From Pantoea rwandensis (GTDB lineage: Bacteria; Pseudomonadota; Gammaproteobacteria; Enterobacterales; Enterobacteriaceae): 64,000 bases of DNA. Location: the NCBI RefSeq assembly GCF_002095475.1, contig NZ_MLFR01000003.1, forward strand, positions 62,001-126,000, in the 5' to 3' direction. This document shows positions 36,050-45,909 of the stretch, piece after piece. The stretch's first letter is position 1. Each line of letters begins with the position of its first letter. The position numbers were made by a program, and so were the translations under genes. The notes under the pieces were generated by a model. That model did no database searches. It saw nothing but the letters and a program-made list of their open reading frames with translations, and was not told where the DNA came from.

Positions 36050-37562
36050 AATGTTCACTCCGTAGAGCGGCTTCCATCACCTGCTCCTGAGTCAGATTGT
36101 TGTTAATCAGATCGGCCTTGATTTGCCCTTCATGCATCACCAAAACGCGATCGCTCAGGCCCAGTACTTCGGGCAGCTCGGACGAAATCACAATCACCGC
36201 GATGCCCTGTTGCACCAGCGCGTTAATCAGCAGGTAGATCTCCTGACGTGCGCCCACATCAATACCGCGCGTGGGCTCGTCCAGAATCAGGATTTTGGGG
36301 TTAAGCAGCAGACACTTAGCAAGAATGGCTTTTTGTTGATTGCCGCCGCTGAGTCGCCCAATCGCCAGTTCGGGCGAAGAGGTTTTCACCCGCAGGCGGC
36401 GAATCGCATCGTTAATGGCCTGCTGTTCGGCGGCTTCATCCACGGTGGAGAGGCGATGGCTGAACTGGTCGAGCGCTGCCAGGGTGATGTTTTTCCCCAC
36501 GCCCATCAGCGGCACAATACCGTCTTTTTTGCGGTCTTCCGGCACCATGGCGATGCCATGCGCAATCGCTTCTCGGCAGTCGTGGATCTTCACCAGCTTG
36601 CCGTTGATGGCGATATCGCCCTGCCAGCGCCCCGGCCAGACGCCAAACAGACACTGTACCGTCTCGGTGCGTCCGGCCCCGACCAACCCGGCAATACCTA
36701 AAATCTCACCGCGTTTAAGGCTGAATGAAACGTTATTCACCCGGCGCACGTGGCGATTGACCGGATGCCAGGCGGTGAGGTTTTTCACTTCCAGTATCGT
36801 TTCACCAATCTCGTGCGGCTGATGCGGATAGAGCGCGGTGAGCTCACGGCCCACCATCATGGTGATGATGTCATCCTCGCTCAGACCGGCCGCCGGGCGC
36901 GTGGCGATGTGCTGCCCATCGCGGATCACGCAGATGGTGTCAGAGATGGCTTTCACTTCATTGAGCTTGTGCGAGATGTAAATGCAGGCGATGCCGTGTT
37001 CACGCAGGTTATTGATGATGCTTAACAGCACCTCGGTTTCCTGCTCGGTGAGCGAGGAGGTGGGTTCATCCAGAATCAGCAATCGCACCTGCTTGTTGAG
37101 CGCACGCGCAATCTCCACTAACTGCTGCTGACCCAGCCCCAGCTCCCCCACTTTGGTATCGGGTGCTACATCCAGCTTCACCCGTGCCAGCAGCTGCTGG
37201 CAGCGCAGCGTCATGGTTTCATCATCCACCAGGCCAAAACGGCCCAACTCGGCACCGAGGAAAATGTTCTCCATCACCGTGAGCTGGCGTACCAGCGCCA
37301 GCTCCTGATGAATAATCACAATCCCTTTGCGCTCGGTATCGCGGATGGTCTGCGCCTGAATGCGATCGCCGGCAAATTGGATCTCACCGTCAAAATCACC
37401 GTGCGGATAGAGCCCGCACAGGATTTTCATCAAAGTGGATTTGCCCGAGCCATTCTCGCCGCACAGTGACATCACTTCGCCTGCATCCAGACGCAGACTG
37501 ATATCATCCAGTGCTTTCACCGCGCCAAAACGTTTAGTGATGTGGTTCATTTCCAGCAGCAT
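36042..37562 (-). CDS. xylG: D-xylose ABC transporter ATP-binding protein XylG
   Basis: This 506-residue double ATPase has Walker [10 protein letters not shown] in the first half and GLVGAGRTE in the second, signatures [15 protein letters not shown] and [15 protein letters not shown], and Walker [11 protein letters not shown] and [10 protein letters not shown]. It energises XylFH uptake. GAGGAG precedes the start, and it lies 23 bp after xylF. Confidence 0.95.
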   Translation of the reverse strand: MLLEMNHITKRFGAVKALDDISLRLDAGEVMSLCGENGSGKSTLMKILCGLYPHGDFDGEIQFAGDRIQAQTIRDTERKGIVIIHQELALVRQLTVMENIFLGAELGRFGLVDDETMTLRCQQLLARVKLDVAPDTKVGELGLGQQQLVEIARALNKQVRLLILDEPTSSLTEQETEVLLSIINNLREHGIACIYISHKLNEVKAISDTICVIRDGQHIATRPAAGLSEDDIITMMVGRELTALYPHQPHEIGETILEVKNLTAWHPVNRHVRRVNNVSFSLKRGEILGIAGLVGAGRTETVQCLFGVWPGRWQGDIAINGKLVKIHDCREAIAHGIAMVPEDRKKDGIVPLMGVGKNITLAALDQFSHRLSTVDEAAEQQAINDAIRRLRVKTSSPELAIGRLSGGNQQKAILAKCLLLNPKILILDEPTRGIDVGARQEIYLLINALVQQGIAVIVISSELPEVLGLSDRVLVMHEGQIKADLINNNLTQEQVMEAALRSEHYA

Positions 37563-37585
37563 GGGGTTGCTCCTCGCAGCGGCGC

Positions 37586-38578
37586 TTAGAGTTCGCTCTG
37601 TTTGTGGAAACCGTCTTTCACCACGGTGCTTTCGATATTGTCTTTATTGACGGGGATAGGCGTCAGCAGGCGTGAGGGCACGTCTTTCAGGCCATTATTC
37701 AGCTTGCCGTTGCTGGCGGGCGTTTGGTTATCGCCCAGTTCTACCGCAATCTTCGCCGCTTCGGTGGCGAGTTCGGTGATGGGTTTATACACCGTCATGG
37801 TTTGGGTGCCGTTCATAATGCGCTTGATGGCGGCCAAGTCGGCATCTTGGCCCGATATCGCCACTTTGCCTGCCAGACCCTGTGCACTCAGCGCCTGAAT
37901 CGCACCGCCTGCGGTGGCATCATTGGAGGCGACGACCGCATCAATGTGGTTGCCGTTGGCGGTCAGGGCATTTTCCATGATTTTCAGCGCATTTTCGGGC
38001 AGCCAGGCATCCACCCACTGATCGCCCACCACTTTGATGCTGCCGTTATCAATATACGGTTTTAACACTTTCATCTGACCGGCACGGAACAGGCGAGCGT
38101 TATTGTCCACTGGCGAGCCGCCCATCATAAAATAGTTACCTTTAGGCACCTGTTTCACAATGCTTTCAGCCTGCAATTCCCCGACTTTTTCATTATCAAA
38201 GGAAATATAGAAATCGATGTCCGCATTATTAATCATACGGTCATAAGCGAGCACTTTAATGCCCTCGCGTTTGGCTTCCGCGACGACATTACTTAATACC
38301 TGTCCGTTGTAAGGAATGATCACCAGCACATCGACACCACGGTTGATCATATTTTCAATTTGCGACATTTGGGTTTCTTCATTGCCGTTGGCCGATTGCA
38401 CAAATACCGTGGCACCTAACTTTTCGGCTTGTTTAACAAAAATGTCGCGATCTTTCTGCCAACGCTCTAGGCGTAAATCATCGATCGCCATGCCGATTTT
38501 GACTTCTTTCGCCATACCCGCATGGCTAAACAGGGCCAGCGCAGCGCAGGCGGCTAACAGCGTGTATTTCATTTTCAT
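37586..38578 (-). CDS. xylF: D-xylose-binding periplasmic protein XylF
   Basis: This 330-residue protein, the same length as E. coli XylF, has a signal peptide cleaved after SHAGMA, then [20 protein letters not shown]. The sugar-binding region [19 protein letters not shown] and [11 protein letters not shown] is conserved. The start is one of ATG 38578 or 38581; AGGA at 38588-38591 suits both. It is divergent from xylA. Confidence 0.95.
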   Translation of the reverse strand: MKMKYTLLAACAALALFSHAGMAKEVKIGMAIDDLRLERWQKDRDIFVKQAEKLGATVFVQSANGNEETQMSQIENMINRGVDVLVIIPYNGQVLSNVVAEAKREGIKVLAYDRMINNADIDFYISFDNEKVGELQAESIVKQVPKGNYFMMGGSPVDNNARLFRAGQMKVLKPYIDNGSIKVVGDQWVDAWLPENALKIMENALTANGNHIDAVVASNDATAGGAIQALSAQGLAGKVAISGQDADLAAIKRIMNGTQTMTVYKPITELATEAAKIAVELGDNQTPASNGKLNNGLKDVPSRLLTPIPVNKDNIESTVVKDGFHKQSEL

Positions 38579-38581
38579 CAT

Positions 38582-38874
38582 GGTCATCCTGTAGGTTGAG
38601 GCTATTGTCGTTGTAAGGCTATGAACCAAGCGGATGAATTGTTGCCTTGAGTTTCAGGCAACATCAATTACTGATTTTTATCCTGCTATTACGTTTTTTT
38701 GTTTATTTCTGATTCTTTGAGCGCGATCGAGAATTCCCGATTTTTGCGAGCGAGTGCACAATTAATAATTATCTTAATTTGAGTGTGAAATATCGTAATT
38801 GAGTCTGTCGCTAACCCCTTAGCAAAATAATGATTCACTGCTGACCATTCGGGTCTGATGCTAAGGAGCAACAC
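38582..38874. promoter_or_regulatory. xylF-xylA divergent control region
   Basis: The stretch TTTTTGCGAGCGAGTGCACA (about 38740-38760) and GTGTGAAATATCGTAATTGAG (about 38783-38803) resembles the XylR/CRP region of E. coli xylA-xylF as I recall it (GCGAGCGAGCGCACA and GTGTGAAATAACATAATTGAG). XylR and CRP activation of both directions is inferred. Confidence 0.6.
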
Positions 38875-40197
38875 ATGCACGCTTATTTCGACCAGCTCGA
38901 TCGCGTTCGTTATGAAGGGGCCAAGTCCACCAACCCACTGGCGTTTCGCCATTACAATCCTGATGAAGTGATTCTCGGTAAAACTATGGCGCAGCATCTG
39001 CGCTTTGCCGCGTGTTACTGGCACACCTTCTGCTGGAACGGTGCGGATATGTTTGGTGTCGGTGCGTTTGATCGCCCGTGGCAGAAAAATGGCGATGCAT
39101 TGCAGCTGGCGAAACAGAAGGCGGACGTCGCGTTTGAGTTCTTCCACAAGCTGAATGTGCCGTATTACTGCTTCCATGATGTGGATGTCTCACCGGAAGG
39201 CGATTCACTGCACAGCTACCGCGAGAACTTTGCCGCGATGACCGACAAACTGCTGGAGAAACAGCAGGAAACTGGTGTGAAGCTGCTGTGGGGCACGGCC
39301 AACTGCTTCACCCATCCACGTTACGGTGCCGGTGCAGCGACCAGTCCTGACCCAGAAATCTTTGCCTGGGCTGCGACGCAGGTGTGCAGCGCGATGCAAG
39401 CCACGCAAACGCTGGGCGGTGAAAACTACGTGCTGTGGGGCGGACGCGAAGGGTATGAAACCCTGCTGAATACCGATCTGCGTCAGGAACGTGAACAGAT
39501 TGGCCGCTTTATGCAGATGGTGGTGGAGCACAAACACAAAATTGGCTTCCAGGGCATGCTGCTGATTGAGCCAAAACCGCAGGAACCGACCAAACATCAA
39601 TACGACTACGATGTGGCGACGGTATACGGCTTCCTAAAACAATTTGGTCTGGAAAAAGAGATCAAAGTGAACGTCGAAGCCAACCACGCTACGCTGGCGG
39701 GCCACTCATTCCATCATGAAATTGCAACGGCCATCGCGCTGGGCATTTTTGGATCGGTGGATGCTAACCGCGGCGATGTGCAATGTGGCTGGGATACCGA
39801 TCAGTTCCCGACCAGCGTCGAGGAGAATGCGTTGGTGATGTACGAGATCATCAAAGCGGGCGGATTCACTACCGGCGGCTTAAACTTTGATGCCAAAGTG
39901 CGCCGCCAAAGCACTGACAAATATGACCTGTTCTACGGCCATATTGGTGCCATGGATACCATGGCGTTGGCGCTCAAAGTCGCGGCGCGCATGGTGCAGG
40001 ATGGTGAGCTGGATAAACGCGTGGCGCAGCGTTACAGCGGCTGGAATGGTGAGTTCGGCCAGCAAATTTTGAAAGGCGAGTTTTCACTGGCGTCACTGGC
40101 AGCGCATGCTCAGCAGCAACAACTGAACCCGCAGCACCGCAGCGGGCGCCAGGAGCAACTGGAAAACCTGGTGAATCACTACCTTTATGATTTTTAA
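38875..40197 (+). CDS. xylA: Xylose isomerase
   Basis: This 440-residue protein, identical in length to E. coli XylA, carries the catalytic His in [13 protein letters not shown], the metal-binding [15 protein letters not shown] (split KPQEPTKH), [17 protein letters not shown] and MDTMALALK near the C-terminus. It converts D-xylose to D-xylulose. AAGGAGCAACAC precedes the start. Confidence 0.97.
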   Translation: MHAYFDQLDRVRYEGAKSTNPLAFRHYNPDEVILGKTMAQHLRFAACYWHTFCWNGADMFGVGAFDRPWQKNGDALQLAKQKADVAFEFFHKLNVPYYCFHDVDVSPEGDSLHSYRENFAAMTDKLLEKQQETGVKLLWGTANCFTHPRYGAGAATSPDPEIFAWAATQVCSAMQATQTLGGENYVLWGGREGYETLLNTDLRQEREQIGRFMQMVVEHKHKIGFQGMLLIEPKPQEPTKHQYDYDVATVYGFLKQFGLEKEIKVNVEANHATLAGHSFHHEIATAIALGIFGSVDANRGDVQCGWDTDQFPTSVEENALVMYEIIKAGGFTTGGLNFDAKVRRQSTDKYDLFYGHIGAMDTMALALKVAARMVQDGELDKRVAQRYSGWNGEFGQQILKGEFSLASLAAHAQQQQLNPQHRSGRQEQLENLVNHYLYDF

Positions 40198-40215
40198 CCG
40201 CATCGGGAGCTGAAC

Positions 40216-41658
40216 ATGGTTATCGGGATCGATTTGGGCACTTCTGGCGTCAAAGTGGTGCTGCTGGATGCGCAAGGGCAGGTTATCGCGGTGGAAACCT
40301 CACCGTTGCAGGTGTCGCGTCCGCAGCCGTTATGGAGCGAACAAGATCCCGAAAGCTGGTGGCAGGCCACGGATATTGCTATGCAGGCGCTGGCGCAGCA
40401 GCACGATCTCAGCGAGGTGAACGCGATTGGCCTGAGTGGCCAAATGCATGGCGCCACCTTGTTGGATGCCGACCATCAGGTGCTGCGTCCCGCTATTTTG
40501 TGGAACGACGGGCGCAGCAGCGAGCAGTGCCGTGAACTGGAGCAGCGTGTGCCCGATTCGCGCCAGATCACCGGTAACCTGATGATGCCGGGCTTTACCG
40601 CACCCAAATTGCTGTGGGTGCAGCAACACGAACCAGAGGTTTTCGAGCAGGTAGCGAAAGTCCTGCTGCCGAAAGATTATCTGCGTTGGCGCATGAGCGG
40701 TGATTTCGCCAGTGACATGTCTGATGCGGCGGGCACGATGTGGCTGGATGTGGCACAGCGCGACTGGAGTGATGCCATGCTGAGCGCCTGCGATCTCAAC
40801 CGCAGCCAGATGCCCACGCTGTATGAGGGCAACCAGATCACCGGCACCTTATCGCCAGAGGTCGCCGCGCGTTGGGGGATGAAGGCGGTGCCGCTGGTGG
40901 CGGGTGGTGGGGATAATGCTGCGGGCGCAGTCGGCGTGGGTATGGTGTCGCCGGGGCAAGGCATGCTGTCGCTCGGTACTTCCGGCGTCTACTTCCTGGT
41001 AAGCGATGGCTATCTTAGTAATCCGCAGCGCGCGGCGCACAGCTTTTGCCATGCATTGCCCAATCGCTGGCATTTGATGTCAGTGATGTTGAGTGCCGCC
41101 TCCTGCCTGGATTGGGCGGCGGCGTTAACGGGCTGTGCCGATGTGCCCGAATTGCTGGCGGAAGCCGAGAAAGCGAACCTTGATGCCGCACCCGTTTGGT
41201 TCCTGCCGTATCTCTCTGGCGAACGCACGCCGCATAACAACCCGCAGGCGCAGGGCGCCTTTTTTGGCTTAACCCATCAGCATGGCCGGCCAGAGCTGTC
41301 ACGTGCCGTGCTGGAGGGCGTGGGTTTTGCACTGGCAGAAGGCATGGAAGCGGTGCATGAGTGTGGCGTACAGCCGCAAACGGTGATGTTGATTGGCGGC
41401 GGGGCGCGCAGTGCCTATTGGCGGCAGATGCTGGCGGATATCAGCGGATTAACGCTGGATTATTGCCACGGCGGTGAAGTGGGTCCGGCACTGGGCGCGG
41501 CGCGGTTGGCACAATGGGCGATTGATCCGCAAAGCAAGTGGCCGGAGCCGGAGTTAGTCCAGCGCCATCAGCCCGATAACGCACGCCATCGCGCCTATCA
41601 GCCGCAGCGTGAGAAGTTTGCGCAGCTGTATCAGCAGCTCCAACCGTTGATGTCCTGA
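40216..41658 (+). CDS. xylB: Xylulokinase
   Basis: This 480-residue FGGY kinase begins MVIGIDLGTSGVKVVLLDAQ with the phosphate-binding DLGTS, then LSGQMHGATLLD, the catalytic Asp in GGDNAAGAVG, SLGTSGVYF and the adenosine motif GGGARSAYWRQMLADI. It phosphorylates D-xylulose for the pentose phosphate pathway. It is 18 bp downstream of xylA in one operon. Confidence 0.96.
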   Translation: MVIGIDLGTSGVKVVLLDAQGQVIAVETSPLQVSRPQPLWSEQDPESWWQATDIAMQALAQQHDLSEVNAIGLSGQMHGATLLDADHQVLRPAILWNDGRSSEQCRELEQRVPDSRQITGNLMMPGFTAPKLLWVQQHEPEVFEQVAKVLLPKDYLRWRMSGDFASDMSDAAGTMWLDVAQRDWSDAMLSACDLNRSQMPTLYEGNQITGTLSPEVAARWGMKAVPLVAGGGDNAAGAVGVGMVSPGQGMLSLGTSGVYFLVSDGYLSNPQRAAHSFCHALPNRWHLMSVMLSAASCLDWAAALTGCADVPELLAEAEKANLDAAPVWFLPYLSGERTPHNNPQAQGAFFGLTHQHGRPELSRAVLEGVGFALAEGMEAVHECGVQPQTVMLIGGGARSAYWRQMLADISGLTLDYCHGGEVGPALGAARLAQWAIDPQSKWPEPELVQRHQPDNARHRAYQPQREKFAQLYQQLQPLMS

Positions 41659-41890
41659 TTTGGTTAAGTGATGGCCGGATTGGGTCGTGGGTTTTGGTTT
41701 TATTCCGCTATGATGGACAAGTTGGGTTGGTTTTTTATGGCCTGAATTGTCCTTAGCGCTCTCCCGTTATCAGGGTGAGAAGATATCCATAAAGGCTGAG
41801 GCAGCAGCAAAGCTATGTCGGCTCTCGGCTTGTTCTTCTCTGCCATGAAGAGGCTGTGAGCAAAACACATCACCCAATCTGGAGCCTTTG

Positions 41891-42823
41891 ATGCCGCAGC
41901 CTGTTTATTTCCTGGTTCTTCCTGGCGTGATGGCGCTTGATCTCACTGGCCCGGCGGAAACTTTGCAGCTGGCAGATGGCTTCTTTGCACTGCATTACAT
42001 TGGTCCGCAAGTCAGCGTGCGCTGCTCCACCGGCATGACGATTGCGGATATCGCGCCGCTGCCTGATAGCCTGCCCGATAATAGCTTGCTGGTGGTGCCT
42101 GGCGTCTACGATTCCAAAGTCTGGTTCGACACGGCACCCGCCGCCGCCGCGCGCGAGTGGCTTCGCTCACAGCAGTCTGCCATCCATTCTAAGCGTATCA
42201 CTTTAGTGTGCATCTGTTCCGGGGCGCTGCTTTCGGCGCAGGCCGGACTGCTTAACGGCGTACAGTGCACCACGCATCACGATGTGTTGCCACGACTGAA
42301 AGCCGCTGCGCCCGCGGCGTTAGTTAAAGATAACCGCGTGTTCGTGGAAGATCATGGCATCTGGACCAGTGCAGGCATCACGGCGGGTATTGATCTGGCG
42401 TTGCATCTGATCAACCGGCTGTGCGGTGCGCCGCAGGCACTGAAGGTGGCGCGGGAGATGGTGGTGTGGTTCCGCCGCTCGGGTGACGATCCACAACTGT
42501 CGCCGTGGCTGCGTTATCGCAACCATCTGCACCCTGCTATTCATCGCGCGCAAGATGTCATGATTGCTCATCCTGAAAACGACTGGTCGCTGACGGCACT
42601 AGCGGAGCGCGCGCACGTCAGCGAGCGCCATCTCACACGTCTGTTCCGCCAGCATCTCGGCATCAGCGTACGTGAATACCATGAACAGCTACGCCTGGTG
42701 ATTGCGCGGCAGCGCCAGCAGCAGGGTGAAGCCGCTGAGAAAGCCGCACTGGCGGCCGGATTTTCCTCGGCACGCCAGTTACGGCGCGCGCATCAGCGCT
42801 GGGACGATCAGCTCACCAGATGA
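41891..42823 (+). CDS. GlxA/FtrA-type regulator (DJ-1/PfpI-AraC)
   Basis: This 310-residue protein combines an N-terminal DJ-1/PfpI-like domain with nucleophile-elbow Cys in VCICSGALLSA and a C-terminal AraC domain (WSLTALAERAHVSERHLTRLFRQ, HLGISVREYHEQLRLVIARQ as the second half). The second recognition helix FSSARQLRRAHQRW is somewhat short. The start at 41891 has GGAG 6 nt upstream. Its target is unknown. It overlaps the convergent wecH by 16 bp. Confidence 0.85.
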   Translation: MPQPVYFLVLPGVMALDLTGPAETLQLADGFFALHYIGPQVSVRCSTGMTIADIAPLPDSLPDNSLLVVPGVYDSKVWFDTAPAAAAREWLRSQQSAIHSKRITLVCICSGALLSAQAGLLNGVQCTTHHDVLPRLKAAAPAALVKDNRVFVEDHGIWTSAGITAGIDLALHLINRLCGAPQALKVAREMVVWFRRSGDDPQLSPWLRYRNHLHPAIHRAQDVMIAHPENDWSLTALAERAHVSERHLTRLFRQHLGISVREYHEQLRLVIARQRQQQGEAAEKAALAAGFSSARQLRRAHQRWDDQLTR

Positions 42824-43803
42824 TGTTTATCCACGCGTTTTAGCAACATCGCCAGCAACAAGCTGCCAATTAACGTGACGCCAAATACCCACGGTAAGTC
42901 GATCCATGGGCGTGCCATGTTGTCGTAATGGTTGGTGCGCAAGAAATGAATAAACAGTGCATGGAAGCCATAAATCGGCAGCGAGTAGCGCGAGATGGTC
43001 GCTAACATCGGTAATGTTCGATGATTGAGCACATTCTTGAACAGCACCAACAAGCTGATGGCGGCGATAAACACCAGCGGGCCGCAGTAGAGATACCAGG
43101 TATCGTTGAAGGCGCCGTTGATCTTCAGCATCTGTTTGGTCCCGAGCGTAATCCCCATCCAGCAGACGATAAAGCCCAATCCCGCCAGCCAGCTGATGCC
43201 ACGTTTATCGGTTTCCATGCAGCCAATCGCCCGCCCCAGTAGTGCATACAGCAGATAATAGATGCTGTCGCCACTGACATAGAGATTCACCGGCAGCCAG
43301 TGAAACGGCCCGAGTGACTGGCTAACGGTATTCGGATTGGCCAGCACCGCCAACACCACAACCAACAGTGCCACGTAGCGCGGTTGCACGTTTTTCACCT
43401 GAATCAGCGGTGATAACAGATAGATGCCGATAATGGCGAAGAAAAACCACAGGTGATAGAACACCGGTTTTTGCAGCAGCTTCAGCAGCGAGCGGCCTTC
43501 GCTGATCGGCGTTAGCCAAGTGATATAGGCCAGTGCGACTGCGCTATAGAACAGTAAACACAGCACGATGCGCAGCAGATGTCGCCCTTGTGCGCTGCGT
43601 TCACCGAAGAACAGGTAGCCTGAAATCATGAAGAATAGCGGCACGCAAACGCGTGACGCCGAGTTGAGCAGGTTGGCCACATCCCAACTGATGCCGGTGA
43701 CCGCCATCGGGCCGGTGATATACCAAGTGGTGGTATGAATAACGATCACCATCAGACAGGCGACCGCACGCAAGTTATCGATCCAGTGTATTTTTTGCGA
43801 CAT
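42808..43803 (-). CDS. wecH: O-acetyltransferase WecH (enterobacterial common antigen)
   Basis: This 331-residue acyltransferase 3 protein has the same length as E. coli WecH (YiaH) and begins MSQKIHWIDNLRAVACLMVI with the conserved His in VIVIHTTTWYI. About ten membrane segments follow. It O-acetylates GlcNAc of enterobacterial common antigen. Neighbourhood with xyl and glyQS matches E. coli. The start at 43803 has GAGGA upstream; the longer open frame is unsupported. Confidence 0.9.
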   Translation of the reverse strand: MSQKIHWIDNLRAVACLMVIVIHTTTWYITGPMAVTGISWDVANLLNSASRVCVPLFFMISGYLFFGERSAQGRHLLRIVLCLLFYSAVALAYITWLTPISEGRSLLKLLQKPVFYHLWFFFAIIGIYLLSPLIQVKNVQPRYVALLVVVLAVLANPNTVSQSLGPFHWLPVNLYVSGDSIYYLLYALLGRAIGCMETDKRGISWLAGLGFIVCWMGITLGTKQMLKINGAFNDTWYLYCGPLVFIAAISLLVLFKNVLNHRTLPMLATISRYSLPIYGFHALFIHFLRTNHYDNMARPWIDLPWVFGVTLIGSLLLAMLLKRVDKHHLVS

Positions 43804-43908
43804 GGCTTCCTCGTGCATGAACTGTGCAAAAGGGTAGCCAGTGAGCAGCGCGTCAACAACCTTTGGAACTGAAATTCGGATCACTCTTGGTGAGTTAAGA
43901 GTGGTTTT

Positions 43909-43967
43909 CGTAGGGTGCGCATTTATGCGCACCGGATGACCAGGTCGCCATAAATGGCGACCCTACG
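43909..43967. repeat. REP/BIME-like double palindrome
   Basis: CGTAGGG (43909-43915) and CCCTACG (43961-43967) bracket two palindromes, GTGCGCATTTATGCGCAC (43915-43932) and GGTCGCCATAAATGGCGACC (43943-43962). The same units occur at 61122-61347 and, split by the MITE, at 485-880. Confidence 0.8.
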
Positions 43968-43981
43968 ACAGTTTGTTTGAC

Positions 43982-45097
43982 TCAATCGCGTACTAAAAAC
44001 TTCTCGATCACCGCCTCGTCCGGCTCTACACCCAGACCTGGCTCACTTGGCAGCCACGCGTAACCCTCAGCGATGCGCACCGGATTCTTCGCCAGCGAAC
44101 GGCTGATTTCACCCGGTTCAACGCAATACTCCATCACCAGCGCGTTCTCAATCGCGCACAGGAAATGCAGCGAGGCGGCGGTATTGATGTCGGTGGTGAA
44201 GTTGTGGTTACACACTTTACGACCACGGCTGTGCGCGTAGCTGGCGATCTCCATCGCCTGAGTAAAGCCAGTGCGCGTCAGGTCGATTTGCACGATGTCG
44301 ATGCCGCCTTCATCAATCAGGCGCTGGAAACCCACCACCGAACACTCTTGTTCACCGGCGGCGATATGCTGCTGACACGCGGCAGAGACCTGACCGTAAC
44401 CGGCATAGTTATCCGGGTGCAGCGGCTCTTCAATCCAGAACAGGTTGAGATGCTCATAGCGCTGGCTGCGGCGCACAGTGGTTTTGGCATCCCAGACGTG
44501 ACCGACGTCGAGCATCAGATCGACGCTGTCACCCATTGCCTCACGCAGCGCTTCCAGATAGCGCAGATCCATGGCTTCATCGGTGCCAAACGGTTCCCAG
44601 CCAAATTTCACGCCAGTGTGTCCGGTGTCGATGGCGTGTTTGGCGCGCGCCACGGTCTCTTCGACGCTGTACTGGAACATGTTGGAAGAGTAAACGCGCA
44701 TCTTATCGCGCATCGCGCCGCCCAGCAGTTCAACAATCGGTTTGCCGAGCGCTTTACCTTTGATGTCCCACAGGGCGATATCAATCCCAGCCATTGCCTG
44801 CAACACGGCGCCGCTGCGACCATAATAGATGGTGGCTTTGTGCATCTTCTTCCACAGGCGACCGATCTCCAGCGGGTTCTCGCCGATCAGCAGCGACTTC
44901 AGGCCCGTCACCATAGTGTGGGAATAAGGTGCTTCAATAATGGCTTTGGTGACATACGGGCTGCCATCGACTTCACCCCAACCGGTGATGCCCGCATCGG
45001 TGGTGATTTTGATAAGCAGCGCATCCTGGGAGCTATCTGTACGCTGCTCAATAACCGGCAGGCGCAGATAAAACGCCTCAACGTTGGTGATCTTCAT
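43982..45097 (-). CDS. Enolase-superfamily (mandelate racemase/MLE) enzyme
   Basis: This 371-residue protein has the (beta/alpha)7 barrel ligands: Asp197 (LMLDVGH), Glu223/224 (FWIEEPL), Glu249 (IAAGEQE), and the Asp272-His298 dyad (VQIDLTRTGF, CNHNF) of the mandelate racemase subgroup. The second-strand motif is KFG (Lys164) rather than KxK. This suggests a sugar-acid dehydratase-like reaction or an epimerisation; the substrate is unknown. It is the last gene of the 44-53 kb operon, 36 bp after the GntR gene. Confidence 0.8.
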   Translation of the reverse strand: MKITNVEAFYLRLPVIEQRTDSSQDALLIKITTDAGITGWGEVDGSPYVTKAIIEAPYSHTMVTGLKSLLIGENPLEIGRLWKKMHKATIYYGRSGAVLQAMAGIDIALWDIKGKALGKPIVELLGGAMRDKMRVYSSNMFQYSVEETVARAKHAIDTGHTGVKFGWEPFGTDEAMDLRYLEALREAMGDSVDLMLDVGHVWDAKTTVRRSQRYEHLNLFWIEEPLHPDNYAGYGQVSAACQQHIAAGEQECSVVGFQRLIDEGGIDIVQIDLTRTGFTQAMEIASYAHSRGRKVCNHNFTTDINTAASLHFLCAIENALVMEYCVEPGEISRSLAKNPVRIAEGYAWLPSEPGLGVEPDEAVIEKFLVRD

Positions 45098-45133
45098 CGT
45101 GGTTTTCCTGGTGTAAAGGCAATCAATAAAGCA

Positions 45134-45895
45134 TCAGCCCACAGCGGAACGCTGCTGTCGGCGCTGCGTAATCAAAGTCTCGTAGTCCACATCCAGTGCC
45201 TGAATGCGGATGTGGTTTTCAATCTCACCGGTCATCTGCGCAATATCGCCCTCGGCGAACACGTTGATCAGCCGCTGGTGTTCTTCAATGATGTCACTCA
45301 TCGATTTGCCCATGGTGGAGAGGCCGAAAATCACCGTCAGCTGGCGCGCAATCGACTCCCACAAATTGCTCAGGACCGGGTTGTGGGCAAAGCTGCACAG
45401 CGTGCGATGAAAATCGGTGTCCGCCGAGGCAAAGCCATACACATCATCGTTTTGCATCATGGTCTGCATCTGCGCCACGCCCTGATAAAGCTGCGTCAGT
45501 TGCTCAGTGCCATTACGACCTGCTTCAATGGCGCGGCGACAGGCCAGCGTTTCCAGTGGGATACGCACATCGATAATCTGCTCCAGCCGCTGATGGGAGA
45601 TCTCCATCAAACGGATGCCTTTATACGGCTCGCTGGTGACGATGCCTTGGCTCTCCAGAATGCGCAGCGCTTCACGAATCGGAACGCGGCTCATGCCGAG
45701 CTTGGCGACCAGATCCGGTTCGGCGATGCGGTCACCGGGTAAAATCAACCCGCGTGAGGCGGCGCTGAGAATGGCGTCTACTGCATGATCGACCAGCGTG
45801 CGCGGACGCGCGGCCTGCCAGTTGCCGTCGGTAGCGGCTTCCTGCGCCAGCGGTGCGCTGTTTTTACGGCTTGGGGTAGATGATTTTCCTGCCAT
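45134..45895 (-). CDS. GntR family regulator, FadR/FCD type
   Basis: This 253-residue protein has a winged helix (LPGDRIAEPDLVAKLGMSRVPIREALRILESQG, read in two parts) and a helical FCD sensor domain with likely metal ligands D/H in DTDFHRTL, H in HQRL and H in ENHIRI. It lies inside the operon, 14 bp after the amidohydrolase gene, so it probably autoregulates the cluster via the GTATAC palindromes upstream of ridA. Confidence 0.85.
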   Translation of the reverse strand: MAGKSSTPSRKNSAPLAQEAATDGNWQAARPRTLVDHAVDAILSAASRGLILPGDRIAEPDLVAKLGMSRVPIREALRILESQGIVTSEPYKGIRLMEISHQRLEQIIDVRIPLETLACRRAIEAGRNGTEQLTQLYQGVAQMQTMMQNDDVYGFASADTDFHRTLCSFAHNPVLSNLWESIARQLTVIFGLSTMGKSMSDIIEEHQRLINVFAEGDIAQMTGEIENHIRIQALDVDYETLITQRRQQRSAVG

Positions 45896-45909
45896 GGTGA
45901 TTGTCCTGT

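Noticed and set aside
44165..45742. 525-codon open frame on the plus strand
   Set aside because: It is the antisense of the enolase-superfamily and GntR genes, which have clear motifs and operon context; the plus-strand product has no recognisable domain.
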